Origin: Andrena cerasifolii
Taxonomy: Eukaryota; Arthropoda; Insecta; Hymenoptera; Andrenidae
Length of the DNA stretch: 64,000 nt
Assembly: GCF_050908995.1 (NCBI RefSeq)
Contig: NC_135118.1
Location: 21,709,501-21,773,500 of the forward strand
Reading direction: 5' to 3'
How positions within the stretch are numbered: position 1 is the first letter of the stretch; every line of letters starts with the position of its first letter. Positions 26,618 to 38,983 of this stretch are shown in pieces. A program made the position numbers and the translations under genes. The notes below the pieces were generated by a model, which did no database searches, was not told the origin of the DNA, and saw nothing but the letters and a program-made list of their open reading frames with translations.

Positions 26618-28479
26618 AAAATTTATTTCTATAAAAATTAATAATATATATAAAATAATAAAACTCAGTTAACTCAGAACTACTTTTAATATAAAAATGT
26701 GAATTATTACCACATTGTATGTATTCTTAATTTTTACCCCCAATCCCCATTCAAGTGCCGCACTGTGTGTTACGATGAAGTAAAGTGTTCTCTTCCATAT
26801 GCACATTCCCAGCAATGCAACGAGAGCTTTGACATTTAATTATTTATCAGTCTCCCGCACCAGTTTCATGTTTCCCACCCAGCGATCATAATTTCGGTGA
26901 GCTCGTACGAACGGACGAAATAGCTTAGTTTCCTTCAGCTCTGGATTTTCGATATTTATGCGTGGCGCATGAAAAAATTCGGTACGCGGCGAAGATATAT
27001 CAAGCAGAGAACAGAGGTGGCCCTTGTGATATACGCCGTTATCGATCCGAAGCGAAGTAACGCTGAGTGATGTCACGAGGGTGCCCGGCACGCACTTTCG
27101 GCCCTTTCATGACTCCCGAATTTTGATACGCGGCCTCCGTGGCTCGTTTTCAAGAAATATGGTGACAGGGGTTACAAGGGTTACCGTAACCAATGAGATT
27201 CTCCATCCCCTCTCGTGATTCGTCCCCTTTATCGCCGTCGCTTTTCCAGTCCGTAATCGCGAGATAATATACGTCACAAAAAAAAGAGGAAAATCAACAA
27301 AATGAAAGTGCCGATTACATTTCTCATTATCCCTCGCTGCATTAGTCCCGCTCATTTTTCAACGATCAACCCTGACCTTCGCACAACACTCAATTTCAAA
27401 ACAAAAATAAAAGAATTTCAATTTCCTTGAATCATCGTCTCGTCTACATTTCGTTGCCCTGAAAGCACAGAAAAATCGGAGTGCGAACCTACGAGGATGC
27501 CAGAACGTGATCCGAAGAATGACAATGGGGTAAATTAAACCTCGTTCGAGGGAAAGGCTTCGAAGGTGGCGGTCGAAGTAAAAGACTGGCATGGGCCGGT
27601 AATTCGGGCTTTCAACCCCTTTCACCTACGCGCTCTTATTTCCAGGGGTACAATTATCGTCTCAGGAGCTATTCTCCGACCAGTTAATTCCCTGAACGCC
27701 ACAATTCCAGGCGCTCCTCCGTGTGTCTGTTGCGTACCTGGGATCCACAGGTACGACGACCACGCCGGGTAGCCCTTGTTGTATTTGGGTGAAAACCGCA
27801 CGCATTGTGCATTGTGCGACACAGTCGAAAGCAGGACGGGTGCGTCGCCCGAGTGCGCCAGGAACGAGTGTTTCTCGGGCAACAATGTTGGGAGGTAACA
27901 GAGTATTTTGGGACACCTGAGTTACCTGGCCGGATGGGGACCGGGGCCCCAGAAATCCTGGAATCCCACTGGAGGGACGGTATACGTATCAGCAGAGACG
28001 GACCCAGATATCTGACTCTTTTAAAATTAATTCCACAGCGAAATAGCTGTGCCGAGGACAGTGGAAACGAGGCTACGCGCGAAGATAGGTAGCTGCGTAG
28101 CTTTTTGCGATCATTAAATCGAAGAGGGAGAGGAGGATACGAGTAGGAAAGTATTATGCAGGCCTGCGAAAGTTTATGGGCAGCTACATTTTTCCTTCTG
28201 GCTAGAAGGGGTGAGCTTGAAATGAATATTTAAGTAATATTGCAATTAAAGTACGAGGGGTGGAAGAAACGGAAGCACGGTCTAGAAGCGCTTTTTTTCT
28301 ATTTATGAGGACATTCGGAGGCCTGAATGTATTATGTATTATTGCCAAGTGGGGACTTGTAGCAGCTCAGGGCCAGATTTCGTATCTGCGACTCGGGGGG
28401 TGTTAGTTTACGCGCGTATTAAATAATGTTTACCGCGAGATTGGGGCGGCAGTTAGTTGAAAATTCCGCTTAAGCCTTA
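25188..28479. other. Spacer, mostly without recognised features
   Basis: Begins with a one-ended fragment of the 722-1082 family. 25230-25900 is CpG-rich. 26100-26780 holds a microsatellite-bearing inverted-repeat candidate listed separately. 26780-28480 shows overlapping frames on both strands with no domain. Confidence 0.4.
26132..26775. mobile_element. Possible MITE with AT microsatellites
   Basis: The ends 'cacagtgccgcac' and 'gtgccgcactgtg' are inverted repeats. The interior is AT-rich, with (TA)n runs at 26452-26493 and 26582-26613 bordered by an inverted pair (gaaataaattttacttt and its complement). The CACAGTG-type end resembles hAT termini, but the flanking 8 bp do not match, so the assignment is weak. 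Confidence 0.4.
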
Positions 28480-29110
28480 AGGCTGTATACGGAGGTGATT
28501 AAGGGGACTAAGAAATAGTCCGGAGCTATGTAAATGGCACCGAGCCAACAATCAGTGGCACAGAGAGCGCAATTAACCACTGGTGCCTAAAAACTGTTCC
28601 CACGACCGGAAAGGCCCAAAGCGTCCATTGTCCTAAGGATTAGAAAGGGAGGAAGAAAGCTGAAGGCTGTACGCTAAGGTCGTCAGTGACATTCAGGAAA
28701 TTTCGTAGCTACCTAAACGGCAATAAACGAGCAGATGAGTGGCCGAGTGTGCGCAATTATTCACTGGGCCCCAAGAAGTCCCCTCGAGGGAAAGGCCCAT
28801 CGCCCTAAGAGCAATAAACGCGGTAACAAGTCACAAGTAACATCAAGGAACTTCCCCAAGTCACCCAAACAACAGTCCTATAACAATCGTTGAGAGAAAC
28901 TACCTACGCAATTAACCATGGGACCCTAAAAATTGGTCCTACCACGGGGAAGGCCCAAACAGCTCAACAAAGGTGGGCAGAACACAGACGCGTGAAAACT
29001 CATGCGTGAGTCCGTGATTCCAGTCCTGAACAGCTAAACGAACATGCAATTATCCATCATCCCCTAAAATCCCCTGAATCGCGGGAAAGGCCCAATCTAG
29101 GCACCGTCTT
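28480..29110. repeat. Degenerate tandem array with a conserved ~50-bp core
   Basis: Four cores begin at about 28568, 28752, 28907 and 29044. Each opens with GCAATTA(A/T) and closes with (G)GAAAGGCCCA about 45 bp later, with a CCCTAAAA-like motif between. Spacing shrinks from 184 to 155 to 137 bp. The linkers are also related (aaggctgta..c; cattcaggaa; acctaaacggcaataaacga). The unit is old and eroded, yet the core is kept better than the linkers. CAATTA is a homeodomain-type site. Function unknown; it could be an enhancer, an RNA-coding array or an old satellite. Confidence 0.65.
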
Positions 29111-30410
29111 AGATTCAACAGAGGAAGGAATAAATCGTATAAATAACCGTGCACGCATAACCAGGGGCGCACATAGAATTTAATCTTGAGGGGAGCCGAG
29201 TTGAACGGCTAAAAGTATTTTTAATGCAAATTCAATAAAATTCATTAGGTGATTATGAAAATTTAAAATTTAAAGAATAAAACCCAGTTTTCTTTTCTTT
29301 TTACGAAGCTCCTTCTTTGGGGAGCCATGGTCCCTTGGCTCTGAGTGCGCCACGGCACGTAACATTAAAATATAAAATTCAATACCCAGCCGGATAATAA
29401 TTCGGTTGTTCTCGAACGCAAGCCGTCGGTTAGAGTCGTCGTACCTAGTGCTCTAGATCTCCGTTAAGCCCGAGAGGACAGGCCACTGCCGGCTTGCACA
29501 CCACGAAAACAGGTCACGAAGTGCTCCTCCCCGAGCGTTAATGACGGTGCGTGTGCATCGTTGCCGAGCCGTGCGCGCACACGCACGTGCACGTGTGTAT
29601 TTTAAAAACGAGCGACTAGGTATGTAGTATTTTCGCGGTTTGAACAGCTGCGCAAATAGCGGATCCTCGCGGACACGACGCGCCGCGATTTTTTGTCTCC
29701 GGTTTCGGCCGGCGTATTTTTATTATGGGCCAATCGCTCCGCGTTCCTCCGAAATAATCGGCCCGTATAAATTAACGCGGACGGGGCCGACCGGTTATTT
29801 TCGTACCTCGGATCACCGTAAACGAATGAAACGAAACGATGCTACCTACTCGCGCACCCTTTCTACCCCCTTGGCTCTAAAACGCCACTGCGATGGACGA
29901 GTTGACTCTCACCTGGGTGGGTAGGTAATAAAGCAACGTTTCTTTCAATCCTTCAGGGTTTTACTGTAAGAAAATACGTTTTGCGAATGAAGGGTAAGGG
30001 GAAGAACCGGGGATGTTCATTTTTCATGGTCTGCAGTTTATAGCATACTATTCAGCTTTACTACTCGGCTTTGTCCGAAATTTAGATTCTGATTTTGTAA
30101 AAAAAGGATTTTTTTATTTTTTGTGAAAAGTCGCATTCGTCTGGATTAGCTAGGCATAATGAGCTGCGACACATTTCGTGGCCCCGGAGTGTAACGTTCG
30201 AAAGTTTTTAGGCAACAGACAAGCACGCAAACACTTTCTGTTTTATATATGTAGATTTTGTTGGTGGTAAATGGGACTACAGAATTCTCGAATCACAAAG
30301 AGTTATAAAGTTCAAACAGCCCTGTAAGATAACGTTGAAGATTTGTTATACCTACTGGTTATAAACAGGAAATGTCCACTCTGCACTGGAACATAAAATT
30401 AAAAAAAAAA
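29111..30410. other. Spacer, nothing recognised
   Basis: Moderately CpG-rich from 29400 to 29900, then AT-rich. No gene, RNA or repeat that I can support. Confidence 0.4.
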
Positions 30411-30943
30411 TTAAAACCGACTAAAAGGTGAAAAATTATTTTTCCCCTTACTTAATCTACGAGTCTCAAATTTTTTAAGTCGGCGATAGATTTATGCGGT
30501 GCAAATGATGAGGTGCTGGCTTAAAAAATGCGAGAGTCGTAGATTAAATAAGAGAACAAATTATTTTTCACTTTTTAGTGTATTTTATTTTTTTGGGGGC
30601 GGTTTTAATTTTTCTTAAAATTTTTTATTTTTAACAGTTTAGGTTTACATATATTGAGACAGCATACTGCGAAGTTATGCGCGTACATACATAAAATAAT
30701 AATAATAATTAGGTGACAATAGTTATTATTATTAACCAGAACTGGCAAAAATATTGGGCCAATGTTGATGCAGTGTAGGATGGGACCACCGGGGCATGGT
30801 CCTCTTTTGAATAAAAAAAAAAAGATTATTAAAATCGGTCCATATGCCGAGGAGTTATGCGAGGACAAACATAAAAAAATATAAAAAAATAAATACTTAT
30901 GGGTCGAATCTACAACCTCCTCCTTTTTGAAGTCGGTTAAAAA
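30411..30943. mobile_element. Repeat with TTAAAACCGACT ends
   Basis: The left end ttaaaaccgact and the right end agtcggttaaaa are inverted. A shorter inverted pair (gtgaaaaattatttt and complement, with a taatctacga motif) spans 30411-30612. The right part, on the minus strand, reads 'ttaaccgacttcaaaaagg' then aggaggttgtaga, an opening I associate with a repeat widespread in insect genomes, followed by a frame that includes SSAYGPILIIF. Autonomous source not identifiable. Confidence 0.5.
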
Positions 30944-32632
30944 TACGAAACGTCCCCCTCTTTGTCTAAGCGTAAGCTTCGGTCAAGGTAGAACAAGAAA
31001 TTATTAAAGAAAAAAATTAAATTCATCGATCCCTGTTTCTTTACTAATGGACTCAACTATTAAAACTTAATTGTCTCGATAATACTGTTTCGTGGCATTT
31101 CCTGTCCCCCCCCCACTCTTCACATGCAAAGTAGTGCGTAAAAGAAAGAAAATCGAAAATGGATATTTGTCGTGCGGGAATGAATGACGAGGCCTCAGGA
31201 AGTACAGGTGTCATTGAAGCGTGTACCTATGTGCAGCGTGCCACGCGATATGTTAATACAACTGGCAAGTTCGCAATTGTATACGGCGAGATGCATGGGG
31301 TTTATTAAAGAGCACAGTGCGCGTGTCGCTACGAAGAACCGCTTAAAGCCCCGCGGAAGCTTTTATGGAAGCAATCTTCGCGGACCCACTGATTGACGAG
31401 GCTTATTAGAGGAAGAGGGTTGAATCATTCAGATTTGTCTCCATAATTCGAGGCGTCAACTCTCGCATCCGAGCAGTGACGTCGAACCCCGCATCTACTT
31501 ATCTAATTCTCCAATTAGAAGCCCTTTAGCCTGCCCCCGTCGCAGCGAATCTTCGAAAACAGTGCTCCCTCTCTCCGCGGCGTTCAGCGTCGCGTCGATC
31601 GAGCCTGAATGAAGCTCCCGGGCGAGAGAAACGGACGGAAGGATCTTGGTTCGATGCTTCGATGGCGAGTCACGGGGGTCCTGCGCCGAAACCGCGCTGG
31701 CAGATCGTAGATACCATTTAATCGGCGTCGTTGTCGATTCCACGGCTTCTCCGCGTGTTCCTGCCGATCGGTAACGGCTGAGAAGCTCTGCGCTTACAAT
31801 TAGCACCGTGTTGGAATAGAGGAAGACAGAAGTGGAAAGAGGAGAGCGGAACGGGGAACGGGGATTGCCGGCCGGAGAGCGAGCGACAGGCGAGGAGGGA
31901 GCGACGGAGGCGAGGCACGGACGAGGCAAGTGTGGGTATATAGTTATAGCTGCCGTGGCCCTGATACGATGTTACAGTCTGTAGGCAGTCAGGAATCGGG
32001 AGGGTCGCCCCACAGCTAACACGTGCAAGGCGCACGTGCACTCCGAGAGACCACTCTAGCCTCTGGCGCACAATCATCGGATGCCAAGATACACTCCACG
32101 GAATAATTTTCGAGGGGGCACTCCCATGCCTTCCTCCATCGACTCGCGGCCACCGCGAAAAAAGAAATCAGCCACGAAGGAGAACGAGTTTCGTCGATTT
32201 AGCGAGCTGCGCGCGGCTCGGAGATCCTTGGCCAGAGTCGACGCGTACATCGCTCCTTGCGACGCGAACGGGATCGCTTTCGGGACAATTATGAATATGG
32301 ATATGTATCCACTCTGATTTTAGAATCGCTGGGGTGTACTGCAGGGCGATGAAATTGAGCGAACGTTGGCATCAACTGTTCTGTTTGTTTTATAGATAAT
32401 TAGGGTAATATCAAACACATATTCCCATCAGTAAGAATAAACCTGCAAATTCTAAAGTACAAAAAACACCCCTCGCTAAATTAATCCTCTATGAGCAGCT
32501 ACGTTTAATACTTACAAAAATTACTTTCCAATCCGTTTTGTTCTTTAAACACCAAACCTACTAAAGTATCCAATATTTATATGAGGTAAAAATATACTAC
32601 TCGTACCAAAGATATCAAAGATTTATCAGAAC
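30944..32632. other. Spacer with a CpG-rich block
   Basis: 31450-32320 is CpG-rich with overlapping frames on both strands and no domain. No gene supported. Confidence 0.4.
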
Positions 32633-32636
32633 TTAA

Positions 32637-33342
32637 GGGGGAACACCACTGTGACGGCCGGAAAAGTAAGCCATTTTTTAAGATTTTTTTTTCAGGAATA
32701 ATTCACAGTTTTCATAGAAAAAATTTATTACCTACCTTTAGTACACTGTCTTAAGAGACTATGCAAAAAAATAAATAGAAAAACATCCATAAATTTTAAT
32801 ATATTAATTAATCTTTCAGACCCCCCCACGCGAGCTGATCGAAGGTGTAACTATGGACCAGCAGGTCCGAAATCAGATTTAATTTTTTTTTATAAACTAT
32901 ATGAGTGTAGTTCCCGTTGTACGTACGGATTCTTTGATTGAGAGCAAATTTTTTGAAATACACTCAAAAAACTGTCCATCTTATTCGCTGATTTTCGAAA
33001 CTTTTCTTCTAAAGCGCACCATTTTTACAAAAATAATTTCTTTAAGAAATCGGTAGGTACAACGGAAACTGCACTCATATAGTTTATAAAAAAAAAATCA
33101 AATTTGATTTCGGACCTGCTGTTCCATAGTTACACCTTCGACCAGCTCGCGTGGGGAGGCGTAGAAGATTAATTAATATATTAAAATTTATGAATGTTTT
33201 CCTATATATTTTTTTATATAGTCTCTTAAGACAACGTACTAAAAGTAGGTAATAAAAATTTTCCATGAAAACTGTAAATTATTCCTGAAAAAAAATTCTT
33301 CAAAATAGCTTACTTTTCCAGCCATCACAGTGTTTTTTCCCC
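32637..33342. mobile_element. MITE family C, 706-bp palindrome (TTAA duplication)
   Basis: The left end GGGGGAACACCACTGTGACG and the right end ...TCACAGTGTTTTTTCCCC are inverted repeats, flanked by TTAA at 32633-32636 and 33343-33346. The two ~290-bp arms pair closely, including gaaggtgtaactatggacca and its complement. No transposase. piggyBac- or Kolobok-type duplication. Confidence 0.85.
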
Positions 33343-33346
33343 TTAA

Positions 33347-34168
33347 ACAACACTGACTAGACTCCTACATCCTTTCCATCATTCTTTCCTCCGCGGCCTT
33401 ATCTCCAAATTCGTTCAATTCCCTAAATCCCGAATCCTCCACTTTCGGACCAATGTGCCGCCCGGTCGCTAACGGCGCGTTACACGCTCGAATACCTACG
33501 CGGGCGAAGTGATTCATGCGTGTTCCGTAAAGCTAGGCGGCACGCAATAACCCGCGGCTCCTGCGCGCTTTTTGTAAAAAGACGAATCAAGTTGGAAGAG
33601 TCGTGTGCAAGCCGCCGTCCTTGGCGGCAGCGGCGGCGTTGCGTCGGCGTCGTGGCACAAATTTATTCGCGCGAGTGTACGAGGCTGAGTATACGAGGTG
33701 AGTACCTACGCAGGCTATCGCGACGGGCGGCGAGCGCGATGCGGCAGGAAGCACACGATTACGGACCCGCTTTGGGGTCGTTCGTACCCGGCGCTGCATG
33801 TGCGGCAGCTGCAAAGATGCGCGGCAGTCTCACCGGTCGCAATCTCTTCGCCGGCCCGATTTCCAAGGGGCTGAGCACGCAAGTGCGCTAATTATAGGTG
33901 CCACATACTCTAGCCTTTCTTTGCGACAAATCGCAGCCGGGGTGGGGGAGGGGGAGGGGGGACGCATATACATACAGGATGTCCCGAAATACGTAGCGCA
34001 GAACCGAACGCACGGGATTTCTCGGGGGAGAAAAATGAATTGAAAGTGCGCGGCTGGATTATTTCGTGCCACGTGTCTGTCGCTTTCCGGAGAACTCGCC
34101 GAGAGAATTTTCTTTCCCGCAGATTTCGTGGACGAAGTGGGGGCAGATTTATCGAAATTCACGGATTA
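33347..34168. other. Spacer with a CpG-rich stretch
   Basis: 33480-33900 is CpG-rich. Short open frames without domains; no gene supported. Confidence 0.4.
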
Positions 34169-34172
34169 TTAA

Positions 34173-34452
34173 CCCTTAACTGGTATACTGTTTTTGGCAA
34201 ACGTGACTGGTACACTGGGGTCGTGGCAGACCCCAAATAAAAAAGGACACAGAAATTTGTAAAGTCGACGCTAGAGCAACCACTATGAATATTTTCATCT
34301 TAGGTGGTGTAGAAAATAATAGAAGCGTAGAAAGTTGAACTATTATTATAAAATTAATTAGAAGTTCAGTTTACCAACTCAGACAACCGAAAATTGTACA
34401 TCGAACTTTGGGTGCTTGGGGTCACGAGCGACACCAGGATACCAGTTAAGGG
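34173..34452. mobile_element. MITE family D, copy 1 (TTAA duplication)
   Basis: A 280-bp element with ends CCCTTAACTGGTATAC and GATACCAGTTAAGGG, flanked by TTAA on both sides. Internal markers: tggggtcgtggcagacccc and aggacacagaaatttgtaaa. CCC-starting ends plus TTAA fit piggyBac-like MITEs. Confidence 0.85.
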
Positions 34453-34456
34453 TTAA

Positions 34457-35770
34457 ATTCGTAAATTCTGCTTTTTTTAGTTTTTTTTTATAGAAGTTGG
34501 GTTGTATGAAAAATGTTATTGTATCAGATATTTTCAGGCACCTCGTGCGTATTCTTGTGCGCGCGGCTTTTACAATAGCTAATTGCAGCGTGTCACTGGA
34601 ACTGGAATCGAAATTCCTGCGGCGCGGGCGAGTCCAGCCGAGGAGCCGTGTTTTCACGCGTCGCGTTGATTAATGTGCCATTAAACGGACTTTCAGCGTC
34701 CGAATTAAGCGAAACGACTCTGTAATTATGGGAAATATTGGTCGGTCGCCGGCACGTTCCGAGCGGATAACGCGAATCCTGTCGCTGCTCTGCGTTACAG
34801 AGTCTGATTTTATCAAAGAATGGATTGGAAACGATTGATTTTACGACCCACTTTGATTAACTATGTTTTTTTTAATCCTCTCATTGTCCGCGAATACTAT
34901 CAGCCCCTAAAGTCTCGGACCCTTATTTTTTAAAACTAAAGCACTCCCTTATCCCCCCCTCGCAAGAGACGAGAAATGAAACGACCCAGCCAGACAATTT
35001 ACAGCAAATTTGCGTGAAGTTTATCGAATATCAAATCACGTAATGCAACAATGTTGCGCGCTTTGTGAGTGCTCACCTTGGCGTTAAATTGAAGACATGT
35101 AATGATGCAATTAGAACAGAAAATACTGTAGCAATCTTTACACACTCGATGAGGATATTCTGTTCAGGTCATATTTGAATCATATTTGAGTCATGACGCG
35201 CTGCTAATATTTACACGAAATGAAAAATTATCCGATCATTCTCGAAAGCGGATTGCGAACGTTCCCGCGTCAGACCGTCATCTATTTACCTTATATTTGT
35301 GCAAAATTTACCTACAGTTGCGCATTGAAAAATAGGGATCATATTTGAATCACATTTGCAACAATCGATGCAGCACACAATGATTGCAAATTACCATCAT
35401 CACTTTACATTATATTTACAACATATGTTTTAGTCATATTTAGTAAATTAACACGATTCTAACGATGTAGCAATATTCATCAAACATGTAGTAAATGTAT
35501 TGGTTCATTGCACGATCAACAATTTAACTCATGATACGATGTAAAATTTGGGTAAACTTGATGTTATATATTTATTCAAACAGAGTTTACTGTACATTGC
35601 TTCAAATTCTCGATAAATTCATTTCGGCATCTCAGGACGATCTCACGAATTCACTTTAAAGTCTATCTGGGGAGGGTAAGAAAAATTGATCGATCGAATG
35701 AAGAATTTGCCTTGTCAACGAACTACTTGTCGCTGCTCTGGGCAAAAATCATTTCTGCCGCCCTTTATAT
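34457..35770. other. AT-rich spacer
   Basis: 35030-35600 contains repeated catatttga(a/g)tca motifs but no bounded element that I can define. No gene seen. Confidence 0.4.
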
Positions 35771-35774
35771 TTAA

Positions 35775-36057
35775 CCCTTAACTGGTGTACTGTTTTTTCA
35801 AACGTAACTGTTATCTTGGGGTCGTGGCAGACCCAAAATAAAAAAGGACACAGAAATTTGTAAAGTCGACGTTAGATCAACCTCTATGAATACCTATTTT
35901 ATTCGTAGGTAATGTATAAAATAATAGATACGTAGAAAGTTAAACTATTATGATGAAATTAATTAGAAATTCAGTTTACAAACTTAGACAACCAAATATT
36001 TTGCAGCGAACCTTGCGTGCTTGGGGTCATAACTGACCCCAGGATACCAGTTAAGGG
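35775..36057. mobile_element. MITE family D, copy 2 (TTAA duplication)
   Basis: A 283-bp copy of the element at 34173-34452 in the same orientation, with the same ends and TTAA at 35771-35774 and 36058-36061. The two copies lie 1.3 kb apart and still share long runs such as acacagaaatttgtaaagtc. Confidence 0.85.
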
Positions 36058-36061
36058 TTAA

Positions 36062-37259
36062 TTATAAAATTTAACACCAAATACTGTTTTACCGTTTTTT
36101 TTTCTTCAAAAAGTTCTACTTCTTCGTTGGTTTCTATCGATTTTAATTTTCTCTTTCTAGCAATTTCGCCGCCCCGAAATTTGCCGGCTCCGGCCAGTTG
36201 GCCCTCCCTATATCGGGTCCTGCTACTTGCACGTAATACCTAGACCTTTGCGATCCGAATAGTTCCGCTCATTGTTCAGCACTCGCTTATAAGGAATCCT
36301 GCGATCGCGCGATAAGACTGAGACGAGGAAAGACGTCTTCAGGACCGCGTCTATAATTAATAACCGCGCGGGGAACGAGCTCCGTCAATTTATGCGTTTC
36401 CTTCGGGCCCAACGATAGTGGAACGAAACTGCACCGCCGCACGGACGATTACGTAACCGACCTTTCAGCCTTTCGTTTATCATAAAGCGTTACGAAATGT
36501 TATTGTGCTTGAAGGCGACCTTCGAATCGAGGCGAGACGAGTACCCGCGCCAAAGATCGAGCCGCTGCCTTTTTCCCCCCTTCGAGGAAGGATTCCTCTG
36601 CCGTTCGATTCATGCGGCGCGGGAGTCGACATTTGGTCTCATTCGTCTTCTCCTCCGAGGCCCGTCATTTCGCTGGCAAGGTTCTCCCGTCGTTACGTGA
36701 AAACGAGAACGAAAGCCAAAAATGGGAGCGGATTCTCGAAGGACAGTAGGATCGTCGCGATAGCGCGCCTGATCTCTTAATTGAAAAGTGTAGAGGATGT
36801 CCGATAAAATCGCGAGGAACACCTGTTTATCGGGAGCACGCCAGAGCTCGTCAGCTCTATCGAAAACTGTCCAGGAAGATCTGCTTCACGATTACCAAGT
36901 GCAAAATACTTAACCAGCGAAGGTGTACTTGATAACACTTGCCCTCGCATTCAACGCTGCTCCGAGAAATGAATGAAGTTCTTCGGAAGTAGAGTTTACA
37001 TAACACGTCTAATTTCATATTGTTAAACTAGACCTGTTAGAGGCTCACGTTTTAGGAAACTATCGCGAAATTTGCCTGATATGCTATGTTTTGAATAAAA
37101 TATATATAAAAAAGAATTTTAAGCTAACGATTTTATTAAAAATGTAGTAGAAACTACATTAAAATGCACTAGAAACTAAAAAATTATTCTTTTCTTGTAC
37201 TTCAATTTTGATGGTGTTAATATCACTTTAAATAAAATCGTGGGGCACGGTATTTCGTA
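36062..37259. other. Spacer, nothing recognised
   Basis: 36390-36780 is CpG-rich. No exon, RNA gene or bounded repeat that I can support. Confidence 0.4.
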
Positions 37260-37532
37260 ACAATAAGTAAATTCTTTTGAATTTTTTATTTTAGATGATC
37301 GACTTTCGAGTAGCAGTGGTCACCGCAGAAGCCCCCTTTTTTAGAGAACCTTCGAGTGATAGACAATAACTCCGTTATTGATAAATATTTTTAAATAAAA
37401 AAAATACGACGCACGGTACTAGATGCAATCCTTGAAAGGAAAAAAGATTTTTTGAGAAATGTGTTACAGCTTTTGAGTAAAAAATTTCCAAAGACCACCC
37501 TTTTTCCGGCCTCCTGACTGAGCAGGACCCCT
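37260..37532. mobile_element. MITE family E, right half only
   Basis: Matches the right half of the element at 40156-40755 from 'aataagtaaattcttttgaa' to the terminal ...CTGACTGAGCAGGACCCCT followed by TA. It also retains a stretch deleted in the right half of the other copy (gtggtcaccgcagaagcc). The left end is missing. Confidence 0.7.
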
Positions 37533-38302
37533 TAAACCGATTCTCCCGCGTGGACCTCGGGAATAAAATCGACGATTGTACGCGTGAGTTACGACTGAAA
37601 GTTAAAGACGACGGGGAGGCTCCCTTATCGGGAGCAACAAACAGGCAAAATTGAAAGAAATACATACGATTTCGATTGCCTTATCGTAAGCACGGCTTGA
37701 AACTGAATAGAGGTGTAGAGGTAAACGTGGCTTCGCGTTAACGGAGGGAACTCCACGGAATTTCAGTCCACCTGTACTCGAAACTCGGCGATGGGAATCG
37801 AGATTTCTTATCGGCTCGATAAGCCGACTCTCGGGCGTAAGAGCGGGCCTCGTCCGAGTGCGCGACGAGTACAGGCGACCGACAGAAGAACACCTGGGTG
37901 GTCGAATCGACCGAATCATTATCTTCGGTGAATCACGCCGGCTGGTTAGGTGTTAACTCGAGGTCTTTTTTTTAGTCATGACGACCTCTTCCGAGACGCC
38001 TCGTTCGTTTTGCATTCTGGCACGTAGCTTGTTTTTGCGCGTAAATTTCAACGCGACTACATTTCGCCGGGCACACGTGCGCGCACTGGCCGATCGCGGT
38101 GCTCTTCGGTGGCTGCACCTCGAAACTCGGTGACTGCACCAAGGACCAGCATGTAGGATAATGGAATATTGGCCTGATCTTAGAAAATTCACTGGCGAAG
38201 TCGTGATTTTTCTGACGTTCTTTCGTGCCAGTGATAGATATTCAGATAGCTTCTTCGAAATGGGTGGTTAATCCGGGGAACAATAAGTTTTGAAAATTTA
38301 GA
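37533..38302. other. Spacer, nothing recognised
   Basis: Mixed composition. A CACCTG site occurs near 37770 and another near 37892. No gene. Confidence 0.4.
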
Positions 38303-38518
38303 TTCGATACATCCTCACGGAACCTATTCCATCAAGAGCTAAGCTAAGCTGTGCTATGCTTCTGTAGGAAGCTAAGTCAGCTCGACGTAGCTATGTTTCC
38401 GGAAAGTCGCTCGCGAGGGAATCTCGTGCTACGTCGAGCTAACTTAGCTTTCGAAAAAAAAATATAGCACGGCTTAGCTTAGCTTTTGGTGGAAACGGTT
38501 CCATAAGGATGTATCGAA
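38303..38518. mobile_element. 216-bp palindrome, relative of the 4525-5521 element
   Basis: TTCGATACATCCTCACGGAA on the left pairs with TTCCATAAGGATGTATCGAA on the right, and the pairing continues through agctaagctaagc to the centre at cgctcgcgaggga. The right arm (gcttttggtggaaacggttc...) matches 4579-4628 closely. Family A MITE copy 3 begins 20 bp further on, as in the 4.5-5.5 kb locus. Confidence 0.7.
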
Positions 38519-38537
38519 ACTAATTTCTTTAAACTTA

Positions 38538-38980
38538 CAAGGGAACATCCCGAACCCGGAATTCAAAAAATTCTGAAACTTTGTGAATATATAGGGAATT
38601 TCATCCTGATTACAACGGAATTTTTGTTTGCTGCCCAAATTCACTCTAAGGGGGTGTAATTGACCCCTGAAAATCCGGTTATTTTCTGATTTTGTGTTAT
38701 AACTCGCGGACTGTAAAATAATTTTGTTTACCAAATGACAGACCTAATTAAAAGAAGTAACTTTTGTCTCGAAACTTATTTTCTATCTCTTACATTTCTC
38801 GAGTTATAACACAAAATCGGAAAATAGCCGAATTTTCAGGGGTTAATTATTTCACCCGCTTCCGAGTGAATTTCCTGATTACAACGCAAAGGAAAAATGC
38901 GTTGTAATCAGGAGGAAATCCCCAGCATATTCACAAAGTTTCAGAATTTTTTGAACTTTCAGATTCGAGATCTCCCCTTG
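38538..38980. mobile_element. MITE family A, copy 3 (TTA duplication)
   Basis: A 443-bp palindromic element from CAAGGGAACATCCCGAACCC to CGAGATCTCCCCTTG, flanked by TTA on both sides. It is followed by gcgcagcatcgcgcagcata, a minimal form of the pentamer repeat seen at 4632-5062. Confidence 0.85.
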
Positions 38981-38983
38981 TTA

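Noticed and set aside
31495..32317. Overlapping frames on both strands at 31.5-32.3 kb as a gene
   Set aside because: CpG-rich composition, no domain, and no splice-supported continuity.
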